Translations under genes and position numbers: made by a program
Part shown: piece by piece, positions 56,201 to 62,674 of the stretch
Position numbering within the stretch: position 1 is the stretch's first letter
Layout: every line of letters starts with the position of its first letter
Origin: Anisus vortex
Lineage: Eukaryota > Mollusca > Gastropoda > Planorbidae
NCBI GenBank assembly: GCA_949126835.1
Contig: OX421506.1
Location: 20,787,426 to 20,851,425 of the forward strand
Length of the DNA stretch: 64,000 bases
Direction: 5' to 3'
The notes under the pieces: generated by a model
Told to the model about the DNA's origin: nothing
Seen by the model: only the letters and a program-made list of their open reading frames with translations
Databases searched by the model: none

Positions 56201-57349
56201 GTCGAGAGTTCCATCGGCAAAAGTACCAGAAAACTGAAAGACCTTGAGATCAACGTCGTTGACTTTCCAGGCGTCGATACAGACAACAGCAGCGACGAGG
56301 TCTTGAACAAATTTAAGACTTTCATCGACCAGGCTTTCGAAGAATGCCCTGATGGCTTTTCCGCTTTGGTCTTTGTTCTGAAATTCGGAAACAGGTTTGT
56401 GAAGCAGGAGAGTGAGATGTTAAAGCTGATCAGGTCCACGTTGGGCGACGGCGTCATAAGGAAGAATGGCATATTTATTTTAACTCACGGTGACCTGTTT
56501 GAGGAAGAGGTGGCGCGCGATGGTAAATCCATTCACTTCGACACTTGGTGTCGTGAACAGGGCGGTAAAATACATGAACTCTTTGAAGAATGCGAGTACA
56601 GGTGTGCGCTATTTAACAACAAAACAATAGATGAAGTCACTAAATCTGACCAGTTGCAAAATCTGTTGTCTCTTATTAAGAAAACTAGAACGTATGGTAA
56701 GGACGACTTCTTGTCAGCTGAAACTGAAAGAAAACAAGCCAAACTTAAAAATTTGGCTAGCAAAATTATGGAAGATACACACGAATTCCTCCACAAAAAG
56801 CGACTTAAGATGTCTGAAATTGAGTCTTTCCGAGATGTGACTAAGCAGATAAAGGAATATAAAAGTATCGTAAATGAACTTAAAGACTATCATGAAGAGA
56901 TTTCAAACACTGAATGTATATTTAACAAGGCGAACAATCCTACCAACTACATATGCGCACTTGAAAGTGAAATAGAGTCAAAAATTAAATTAAAAGAAAT
57001 GGAGAGATTGCAAAGTACACCCTACGGAGTTAGTAATATTCAGTTCAAAGAAGTTGGCAGCGTAAAACGTAACACTAGATCAGATTTACCCGAACTTGAA
57101 GAACTTGATCGACCATCAAACTTCAGTAGAGATTCACAATCTAGGTCTATGCCTATTCGAAAAAAATCTGGTCGAAAATCTCAACAGAGGCAGGAAAAGG
57201 CCGAAATGGGACAGAATCAAGAGTTCAGGAGAGGTGGCGCAGGAAGGAACACTGCACCACTACCTAAAATGAAAAACAGGGCGCCACAAGAGAGCCAAAA
57301 AGAAATCAAACACGATAAGAAAGACAAAAAAAATTGTAATATATTATAG
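38156..57349 (+). CDS. GIMAP/AIG1-type GTPase (gene-level entry)
   Basis: Two coding exons (38156-38218 and 56072-57349) join in phase 0 to give 446 residues. GIMAP/IAN proteins are GTP-binding proteins tied to immunity in vertebrates and expanded in molluscs. Visible motifs are G1 GTSGNGKS (residues 37-44), G3 DFPG (85-88), G4 THGD (159-162) and G5 LFNNK (201-205), the GIMAP form. A charged, probably coiled-coil region follows. The last residues are lysine-rich and end CNIL, a CaaX-like prenylation signal, with no transmembrane helix. The intron is 17.9 kb because of the antisense tandem LTR element; without it, it would be about 1.5 kb. An AATAAA follows at 57539. The gene lies head to head with the CARD gene. 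Confidence 0.85.
38266..38286 (-). mobile_element. Short CR1-like 3' tail fragment
   Basis: TTTACAGGCGCTCCTTCTTG is a diverged copy of the tail word TTACAGACGCTCCTTCT. Too short for more than a tentative call. Confidence 0.3.
38844..39520 (-). repeat. LTR A (3' LTR of copy 1)
   Basis: 677 bp; on the plus strand it starts TGTTACGTCCAC and ends ATACATGACA. On the minus strand it contains a TATTTAA box, an AATAAA (in CTGAAATAAAC) and ends CGTAACA. A purine-rich GGGTGGGGGCG-type tract abuts it at 39521-39531 and is the likely polypurine tract. Confidence 0.92.
39521..40701 (-). other. 3' non-coding part of copy 1
   Basis: About 1.2 kb between the pol stop and LTR A. AT-rich. A 103-codon frame (40021-40332, starting MELNNNMYNFYLRKRC) is present in both copies but has no envelope-like signal peptide, glycosylation pattern or membrane anchor. 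I see no env gene. Confidence 0.5.
43311..44677 (+). mobile_element. 5'-truncated CR1/Jockey-type non-LTR retrotransposon inserted in copy 1
   Basis: It is flanked by the 4 bp duplication ATAC (43307-43310 and 44678-44681); the empty site is preserved in copy 2 at 51812-51815. It starts inside the RT domain (GNYRPVSLTS) and ends with TAAGA-type pentamer repeats. The 3' UTR contains the word CTTCTTTATAGAAGGAGCG, self-complementary in part, which recurs in short fragments across the window. It is oriented opposite to the host LTR element. Confidence 0.9.
43464..44594 (+). CDS. Reverse transcriptase of the CR1/Jockey-like insertion (5'-truncated)
   Basis: The open frame continues upstream to the insertion edge at 43311 and ends at TAG 44592-44594. 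Motifs in order are HQHGFRKNRSCETQL (upstream part), [44 protein letters not shown] (catalytic, intact), [37 protein letters not shown] and the tail [13 protein letters not shown]. The endonuclease and the start of RT are missing through 5' truncation, normal for target-primed insertion. No disabling change is seen in what remains, so the insertion is young. Confidence 0.88.
   Translation: [376 protein letters not shown]
46930..47348 (-). other. Leader of copy 1 with about 60 bp tandem repeats
   Basis: Between the gag ATG and LTR B. Three degenerate repeats of about 60 bp (47170-47348) share GTCAGGAAAA, TAGAACTCAAAT and CGAGAC(T/C)ACCAAAT. The one next to the LTR contains the putative primer-binding site (minus strand TGGTGGTCTCGCCCGG, starting 5-6 bp from the LTR); the other two carry variant copies of it. 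Confidence 0.6.
47349..48025 (-). repeat. LTR B (shared middle LTR)
   Basis: 677 bp, with no visible difference from LTR A and LTR C. Flanked by the leader of copy 1 on the low side and by the polypurine side of copy 2 on the high side, so it serves as 5' LTR for copy 1 and 3' LTR for copy 2. Confidence 0.92.
48026..49206 (-). other. 3' non-coding part of copy 2
   Basis: Matches 39521-40701 almost perfectly (one substitution noticed at 49150). Contains the same 103-codon frame (48526-48837) of unknown meaning. Confidence 0.5.
49207..54063 (-). CDS. gag-pol: Intact Gag-Pol of copy 2, order Gag-PR-IN-RT-RH
   Basis: One uninterrupted frame of 1618 codons, starting MASNISSEELNAMSF. Gag has a charged coiled coil of ERIRIENERIRIETER type (about residues 110-150) and a CCHC knuckle CFNCKKEGHMKKDC (about 387-400). 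Protease has ILRDTGSAVSVI (about 515). Integrase has an H2C2 domain (HDLPFACH, CKTCHVC, about 770-805) and DDE residues in LIDCVGPLP, QSDQGTNF and GALERFHQ (about 838, 898 and 932). RT has CTDFRKLNN and catalytic YLDD (about 1349). RNase H has AVDACDTGMGA, SEKELL and LTDHNPLTF. Integrase before RT marks it as Gmr1-like. Gag and Pol in one frame means no frameshift control. It appears coding-competent. Confidence 0.93.
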   Translation of the reverse strand: MASNISSEELNAMSFAELKELAESFGIEAGQARPNRNRLTKEIMTCLNGQNAMNTGSVVEVGQNDINEGYVAPSGGEVIAHGDEVRNMSSRSSNNDEDEGLSENLKFQLAMKRMELERIRIENERIRIETERENERIRIESRERIEMARMNRPDHRRDSNGMDISATKQHLPIFREEDVQDFFLLFERIAVDYQFPDDKMALLLRSTLNKGKALDVVLSLTPEEINDYEVIKDRVLKSYSLTPEKYRKLFRDRKKAYDQTHVDFLRQKEKMLEQWLRSQNVSEFDKLKNLILFEEFNDCIRVDIKTHISDRGVEDVHEAARLADNYAIIHASIKPYYADKPKVHKPEPKEASKPKETSENNNKNSGVNNNSNLVHFRKQTDVNKAKVVCFNCKKEGHMKKDCWFLTKKQGAILHCARVQKDSKQTEEVCNTGSRNSKEMRPASPIVVESMVFENSLSKVKENSCTQSIMLSEGREEQMVPEVPEEDDLSDFRPFVYEGTVSTEVDVLSKKKIQILRDTGSAVSVILEGSVPLTDATSTGESVVLRGASMEAVEAPLHRIKLESDIFTGNIVVGVWRALPVKGVSMILGNDIMGGRVTVEPMVKVLETKMAEDKNLRPANERPTCALTRAMQEKKSVKTPATPCSATKDVFVCSEDTHANETVITETPDIDLSATFFAELTTGDATENDNILSPKQKLVKEQLNDEVIMQLRMKAVDEKTADAMAECFYMKDEVLMRKSKPLNSGTNEWDSIHQIVIPKCYRQDILRMAHDLPFACHMGVRKTHHRILPYFYWPGLRRDVEQYCKTCHVCQMVGRPNQRIPVAPLQPIPAFDEPFSHILIDCVGPLPKTKAGFQYLLTVMCSSTRFPEAIPLRNITTVKVVDALTNFFTRYGLPKTVQSDQGTNFTSNIFKQVMEQLGISHRLSSAYHPESQGALERFHQTLKSMLKKYCYENEKDWDKGVPYVLFAAREATQESLGFSPFELVYGHSVRGPLKLLHETWLTDSEPIGLLSYVDKFKNRLYHAFNHVKIHFPQMQERMRQNYDRKATARTFAPGDKVLVFLPLQNQPLSAKFSGPYEIESKLGEVNYLIKTPDRRQKQRVCHINLLKPYVSREKSKPREVPMISLARVPTDLSRIEYKFAESKLNNTDALKSLDTRLEHLPVEDKEKIIELVHEYKSLFTDVPRRTHLIEHDVVLTEGARPIKQHPYRVNPIRLEHIRAEVKYMLENDIVEECDSEWSSPCVLVPKADNTLRFCTDFRKLNNLTKTDSYPIPRIDDLIDKIGDATYVTKIDLLSAYFQIPLTPRAQEVSAFVTPDGLYRYKVMPFGLRNAPATFQRLINTLTRGIFQCNAYLDDIVVYSTDFKTHVSQLRHLFERLNDANLTINLAKSQFGHATIEYLGHVVGGGKVKPVNAKIEAIQNVPVPQTRKQLRSYLGMAGYYRKFCQDFSTVACPLTDLLKKNNRFVWSDKCQKAFDELKLRLSRAPILVTPRFDRPFKIAVDACDTGMGAVLTQQDDHGEEHPVCYHSQKFNIHERNYNTSEKELLGLILALKQFDFYVNSSGYPIEILTDHNPLTFLSRVKQNQRLVRWSLFLQAYDLNIKHLRGRDNVTADTLSRVLHD
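54064..54482 (-). other. Leader of copy 2 with primer-binding site and tandem repeats
   Basis: Same structure as 46930-47348. The putative primer-binding site is ACCGGGCGAGACCACCA on the plus strand at 54461-54477. I cannot assign the priming tRNA. Confidence 0.55.
54483..55159 (-). repeat. LTR C (5' LTR of copy 2, outer right)
   Basis: 677 bp, ends ATACATGACA and then directly joins TAAT, the right target duplication and host intron. It is the outer end of the array. Confidence 0.92.
55164..56071 (+). other. Rest of GIMAP intron 2
   Basis: AT-rich intron between the LTR array and the exon 3 acceptor. No feature is seen apart from the acceptor itself. Confidence 0.4.
56072..57349 (+). CDS. 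GIMAP gene exon 3 (G domain to stop)
   Basis: The acceptor TTATATTATAG ends at 56071; the first codons read ETRDTTERTLNILLLGTSGN, so the P-loop lies immediately after the splice site. The exon carries the entire G domain, coiled coil and CNIL end, with stop TAG at 57347-57349. A frame starting later (56171) would lose the P-loop and is not the real start. Confidence 0.88.
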   Translation, partial: ETRDTTERTLNILLLGTSGNGKSASGNSIIGKRVFQTSSGSSSVESSIGKSTRKLKDLEINVVDFPGVDTDNSSDEVLNKFKTFIDQAFEECPDGFSALVFVLKFGNRFVKQESEMLKLIRSTLGDGVIRKNGIFILTHGDLFEEEVARDGKSIHFDTWCREQGGKIHELFEECEYRCALFNNKTIDEVTKSDQLQNLLSLIKKTRTYGKDDFLSAETERKQAKLKNLASKIMEDTHEFLHKKRLKMSEIESFRDVTKQIKEYKSIVNELKDYHEEISNTECIFNKANNPTNYICALESEIESKIKLKEMERLQSTPYGVSNIQFKEVGSVKRNTRSDLPELEELDRPSNFSRDSQSRSMPIRKKSGRKSQQRQEKAEMGQNQEFRRGGAGRNTAPLPKMKNRAPQESQKEIKHDKKDKKNCNIL

Positions 57350-57538
57350 TTGTTAAGGATGCAGTAGTCTACCAGCAGCAATGAACTTGATTGAAAATCT
57401 AAGGATTTACGAGATTTTGTCCCAGTGCAGAGCTTTGCTTTTGAGAACACCATACTCTAATTAAGTCAGTGTACCTAACATCGACAGTCGCCTGTGTAAT
57501 GTAGTGGCAACAGAATAATGTTGTTTGTGTGCCATGAA

Positions 57539-57544
57539 TAAATT
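57539..57544 (+). terminator. Polyadenylation signal of the GIMAP gene
   Basis: AATAAA lies 190 bp after the GIMAP stop codon, in a normal 3' UTR setting. Confidence 0.6.
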
Positions 57545-57559
57545 AGACTTACTTCTTTG

Positions 57560-58740
57560 TTTCATCTAATGAACCGAAAAGCTAAAACGGTCTGGACAAA
57601 GTTTTCATTTTAAAATCTGACTTGCTTTATTTATTTATTTATTTACATTTTTGTTGAATAAGAATATGAATAAGAAAATGTATTCCTTAAACGCTCAAGA
57701 TGCCTTGATGTACGTGTACAAATAAAAAATTCAAAATGCGTTTTATCACCAAATGATTGCAATTAATATATTTACTCCAATCACGACAAACGCTGTCTTT
57801 AGTAAACATCAATGATTCAGTACTCATTCAAAAAGATACACTAGCCGAATATCTTCATGACAAAACATAGAAGTATGTTTTTTATTGAAAGACTGCTTTA
57901 CGAGACAACATACGAAATCGTGCATGTTTTGCCATTTTTATTCTTTTATAAAATTGCTTTTTTAAAAAATAGTGTTCTATAATATGCTTTTTTATAATAT
58001 AGTTGATAAGTGAATTTCTTTTGCCTGGAGAACACCTTAAATATTGCTTATTAAAAAAATATTTAAAAACAAATGTTGTGTATGTTTTGTTTATATATAA
58101 ATGCTGTGAAATTTAACATTGCTTGTCCAACTTATTTTGTCTTACTTTGTTTAATTAGTATGTCTGTGAATGTCTACAGTAGCAACGCACAAAAAAAAAA
58201 CAGAATGAATGCATGCAAACATAAGATTAAATTTAATAATATAGAATATTGTGCACAAAACCTTGAAAATGTCCGGCTTTTAAAATAATTTATGTTTTGT
58301 ATGCATAAAGACAAATAAAGTTTTAAATATAGTATTGACCTGTTAAGAATATAGTTAATAATCAGATGATCATTTGTGCAAGAAAAGAAAACAATTATCT
58401 TTTTTTTCAAAGACTCTAGCTTGCATGAGTTTTAAGGTTGCCCAACCAAATGCAATCTGCCATTCAGCTTACAGTGAATTTATGTTATTTTTAACAAAAC
58501 TGTTTCTTTCTCGGTTTACCAATACACACTTAAACTTAGTGCCAGCTCTTGTAATACAATTATACTGATTGCGGGTTTAATGCGAAACTATCCAATTGAA
58601 TCACACCCATGTGTCTGGCAACCCTACGCTAGACAGCGAAGTTGAGGTTTTCTACAATTTTGGTCGGTCACACTGCCTTGCTAACAATTGCATTAGTTTC
58701 CACTCACACATAGATCTACAAATTAAAAAGATAAACACAA
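57560..58740. other. Intergenic AT-rich sequence after the GIMAP gene
   Basis: Homopolymer A/T runs only; the short open frames here look like chance. No gene is supported. Confidence 0.35.
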
Positions 58741-58779
58741 AAAGCACATGTCAACTGTAGTTTCCATAATTGATATATT

Positions 58780-58955
58780 TGTCAGTGGCGAAGCTAGGGG
58801 AGGGGGAGGGGTGTCCGAATTCGAATGTCCCCCCGGCCCCTACTTGAGGGGGGCCGCCAAAGGAGTGTCCGAATTTTTTTTTTCTCATGTCGTAATGGCG
58901 AATGTCAAAATGCAGTGGCCCCTAAAGAGGCCAAGCCACCCGGGCCCCCATTTCC
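58780..58955. repeat. G/C-rich repeat-like patch
   Basis: Begins CAGTGGCGAAGCTAGGGGAG, the type of end seen in many DNA transposons, and holds two GTGTCCGAATT words and GGGGGCCGCC. No matching right end was found. Confidence 0.35.
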
Positions 58956-59239
58956 CTATCAACGGCACTGATATTTGTATTAACGTAAAAACATGTTTTT
59001 AAAAAGTTATTTATGTAAGTTGAACAGGACAAATGTAGAATTTTGTAATAAATTTGTATTTTTATTCATTTCATAAAAAGTAACATTGTTGACGTCAACT
59101 TTTCTTGACCTCCCCTCTGCTCCCCCATGTCAGCAATTGTCAAACTTTTTCCCTCCCCCCTAATTTGTTGACGTAATTAATGGACGTCCCCTATGTCTAA
59201 TTTTTGATCACATGACACTAAGATGATTTGAATTTTTTA

Positions 59240-59615
59240 AAAAAAGATCATAACTATGTACACGATCATGAACCCGCCACTTGGAAATGTCCACACAGCC
59301 AGGTCGCATCCAACAGGTGTCCCGTTCTACCAGTGGTCATCAGCTCAAACTGCATGTTCCACACGCACGAACCGACGTCTACAAATATTCTTTTTTTTTC
59401 GTCAGCCATTAGACTGTGTAACACACTGGACCAAGCCTGCATCACTGCCCCTTCTGTGCCGGCTTTCGAATCTTCACTGAAGGGCTGGGCTAGAAAATTA
59501 AAATGCAACTCTTGTTATCTGTTTACAATCCTTGCTTGTGATGATTTTTATTTTATGTGTAGTTAAATTGAGGACCCTCTCCTCGGTCCTAACGGGTTGT
59601 CCACAATAATATGAA
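59240..59615 (+). mobile_element. CR1-like retrotransposon 3' remnant, second copy
   Basis: Homologous to 13055-13475. The frame shows TNILFFSSAIRLCNTLDQA and APSVPAFESSLKGW, the end of a non-LTR RT. It ends in AATATGAAGAAGAAGAAAA, a tail similar to the other copy. Confidence 0.65.
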
Positions 59616-59874
59616 GAAGAAGAAAATAACTTTTGTCCTTTTAACTATACAAAATAGTTTCTTTACCGATCGAAGCGCTTTATGTTAATAGTTCAAAGAA
59701 ATACCTAGAGTCTTGTGCACATTGACACATTATATTTCAGTTAAATGTACAACATTATATATATCTCGATATTCAATAACAAAACTTTAGTGTGCGTCAC
59801 AGTCAGAAAAATCTAATTTTATAAACTCAGCTAATGTAGTTGACAAATGGAAAAATGAATTCATTAACGCTAGG

Positions 59875-60135
59875 CTCGCCAAGTCTAAATTCAGAAAATA
59901 TAAATTCACTTTTTCTAAATTCATTTATTGTAAATTCACTTATTCTAAATTCATTTATTCTAAATTCACTTATTCTAATTTCACTTATTGAAAGTTCGGT
60001 GAATCAATAATATAGTAAATCTAAATTCAGCAAATCTTAAAAAGTACGGTGAATCTAAATTGAAGTGAATTTAGCGAATCTTTATTCAGTGAATTTAAAT
60101 GCTGGTAATCTAAATTCATCGAATATACATATAAT
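59875..60135. repeat. Degenerate tandem repeat of TAAATTCA motif
   Basis: About 15 occurrences of TCTAAATTCA(C/T)-like words, spaced near 15-20 bp, first as TAAATTCACTTATTC and later also as the complement-like GTGAATCTAAATT. Non-coding. Confidence 0.7.
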
Positions 60136-60218
60136 TATTAGGTGAATATAATTACGCATGGATGGCATAGATGATTTTCCCCATCATAGCTCCATTTATA
60201 TGACCATTAAAATGCAGT

Positions 60219-60285
60219 AAAATAAAGATAGATAGATAGATAGATAGATTGGATATCTATAGATAGATATGAATAGATAGATATA
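60219..60285. repeat. (GATA)n microsatellite
   Basis: GATA repeats, interrupted after 60250. Confidence 0.85.
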
Positions 60286-60621
60286 AAGCCATACATATAA
60301 CATAGTTTATATTGTACAAAGCTACGCTTATCTATGTTGGAAAGAAACCTTCAATCATGACAAAGTTTACTGTTTCGACTGGGTGATGTGTAGTGCACAT
60401 AATGTGAAATATGACATCAGTGATAATTTTATACTCGGGCCTCTACTTTTACCTTATATAAGCGTGTACCTTCCTTCTTCTTCTTCTTCTTTCTCCATAT
60501 TTTATTTATTTTCTTCTAACCTTCATTTAAACTACATCTCTCCGATCACAATTATTTTCTCAAATTTTTAATATTCGTCTTGGCTTAGCTTGTGTCTCTT
60601 TTACACTCTTTCTCTCTAACT

Positions 60622-60623
60622 CT

Positions 60624-60683
<60 letters not shown>

Positions 60684-60712
60684 TGTCACATATATATATA
60701 TATATATATAAA
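60622..60712. repeat. (CT)n then (AT)n microsatellites
   Basis: CT dinucleotides to about 60678, then AT dinucleotides at 60691-60710. Confidence 0.9.
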
Positions 60713-61138
60713 TATAAATTGAAAATCTAAATACCGAAAGAAACGTTCGCACTACAGTTTTTGTTATAATTTTTTTTTGTTATGTTTTCTTTCTCTTTTA
60801 ACAAAACACATTGTAATCATTAGTTTCTCCGTCATTTTGACGGGCATAACTCCTAGTATATAAATAAAAATTGAAACATTTGTTGAACACTATTATCTTG
60901 TTTTGGCCTATTCCTATATTAACTTTAATTGAAACATTGTTTTGCTTCCAATCAATACAAACTAAAACGAAACATAACAATCTGACTTAATAATTCATGT
61001 TGTTAACTATAAACGTATTATAATAACTAGTAATTATTGATACATTGAAATGCCAAGTTGTTGTGGGCTTGTTTTATGAAAACTGTTTTCTGATCTATCC
61101 ATTACACAAGGCAACAGACTTAAGCGAGCCCTCTAATG

Positions 61139-61353
61139 TAGGGGTCGGCAACATTTTGTATAATAGTGTACCAAAGTAGGATTTATAATTAATTCAGCGT
61201 GCCAACAGCCTAAAAGTCTTCCTGCTTTAGCACTTAATTTCTTGCAGAAGATGTCTGAGTTACCTTTTGAGGGGGGGGGGGGTCATCCGAGTGCCACACA
61301 AAATCGGTCTGCGTGCCAGGTCTGGCACACGTGTCGTAGGTTGCATACCCTTT
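61139..61353. mobile_element. Short hAT-type MITE, copy 3
   Basis: 215 bp flanked by exact 8 bp CTCTAATG copies (61131-61138 and 61354-61361). Starts TAGGGGTCGGCAAC, ends GTTGCATACCCTTT. A G run at about 61270-61281 lies inside. Confidence 0.78.
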
Positions 61354-62079
61354 CTCTAATGTTTAACAATGCTAACTTAGCGATGTTTAACTACACAGCC
61401 AATCCCCATTGTCTCCATGCATTTATACATATTGTATTAACGTATTCTCCTTACACTGTACATTAGTACTATATTTCCGTTAAAGTCAAATATAAATAGT
61501 GACAGGACTGCCAATGTAGGCATTTTATTACAAGCCAGACCGCCAAATGTGTAACAGATAACACGTTGTAAGGGGAAGTCATTGGCGAAGTAAGATTTTG
61601 TCGTCTGCATAACTCGTCAAACCGCCTTACAAACTGGTAAGAATACTTATCATAGAATAAATATTTTTATACATGATCCAGATGTTTTAATGTATGCTTA
61701 TAAAAGAGAATAATTTACTATTTTATTAATGATATTATGTACGTCAAAAACGTTTTATGTTGCGAACATTTATAAGCGCGTTTATGTTACTATTTTCATA
61801 CACCTTTATATGTATACATATTTGTTCTTGATTTGATTATTACCTGTCTATGTATATATTATATTATAACATGTAAACAGACAGTTTGTAGCCATTAGGT
61901 AGTAGATATATTATTGCAAAGCGCTCATGTAAATCTTGTGTTAAGTAGACCAAGTTGTAGCTATATATCTGATAATATTGTACAGTTTTTATTATCGTTA
62001 ACTACGATTAGACCCTTTATCCAGGTGACTATTGCCATTTCTGGATGGTTTCGAATCACCCTAGACTTTAGTGTCACAA

Positions 62080-62245
62080 CAGCACCTATAAATAGCTATA
62101 CAATAAAGTTGGCTTTCTCAAAATCCGGTCCGAAGGTGTGGAATCAACTTCCCATTCAACTTAGGCCAACAAGCTCTATTCTACTGTTACTTAAAAAAAC
62201 AACTTTAAAAATCATTATTTCAATATTTATCTTAGATAACATGCT
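62080..62245 (+). pseudogene. Non-LTR RT 3' remnant
   Basis: The frame reads LAFSKSGPKVWNQLPIQLRP and then a lysine/leucine-rich end. The GPKVWN-LP pattern is the conserved C-terminal end of many non-LTR RTs. The upstream part of the frame is not recognisable. Confidence 0.55.
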
Positions 62246-62674
62246 TTAGACTACTACTTACTTATATGTTAGGTCGGTCAATGATTCATTTATTTGATTC
62301 GTTCAATGTTTGAAACGTTTTAAATCATAAATTAGCTTTATTCTTAGCGTAGAGTTTATATCCGTGTTCTTAGTTGTATGTTACATGCGTTCTGAGCTTA
62401 CATTATGTTTGTTGGCAGCGCTATACAAATATTGTTTTTATAATGAAATATAAATGTGGCCATTATGATGAATATTTTTTTTTAAACTTTTACTATAGGC
62501 TGATTAACATCGACTTTGCAGCACTTGCCTATATTTCAAGCACAATTAATCCGCATCATGCAAAGAGATACATTTGGACTTTGTTACAACATTTGGACTT
62601 TGTTACAACACCGCACACATTTAAGTCTCCATAAGGGAAAGTGATTTCATTTAAATCTCCGACGACAAGATACA

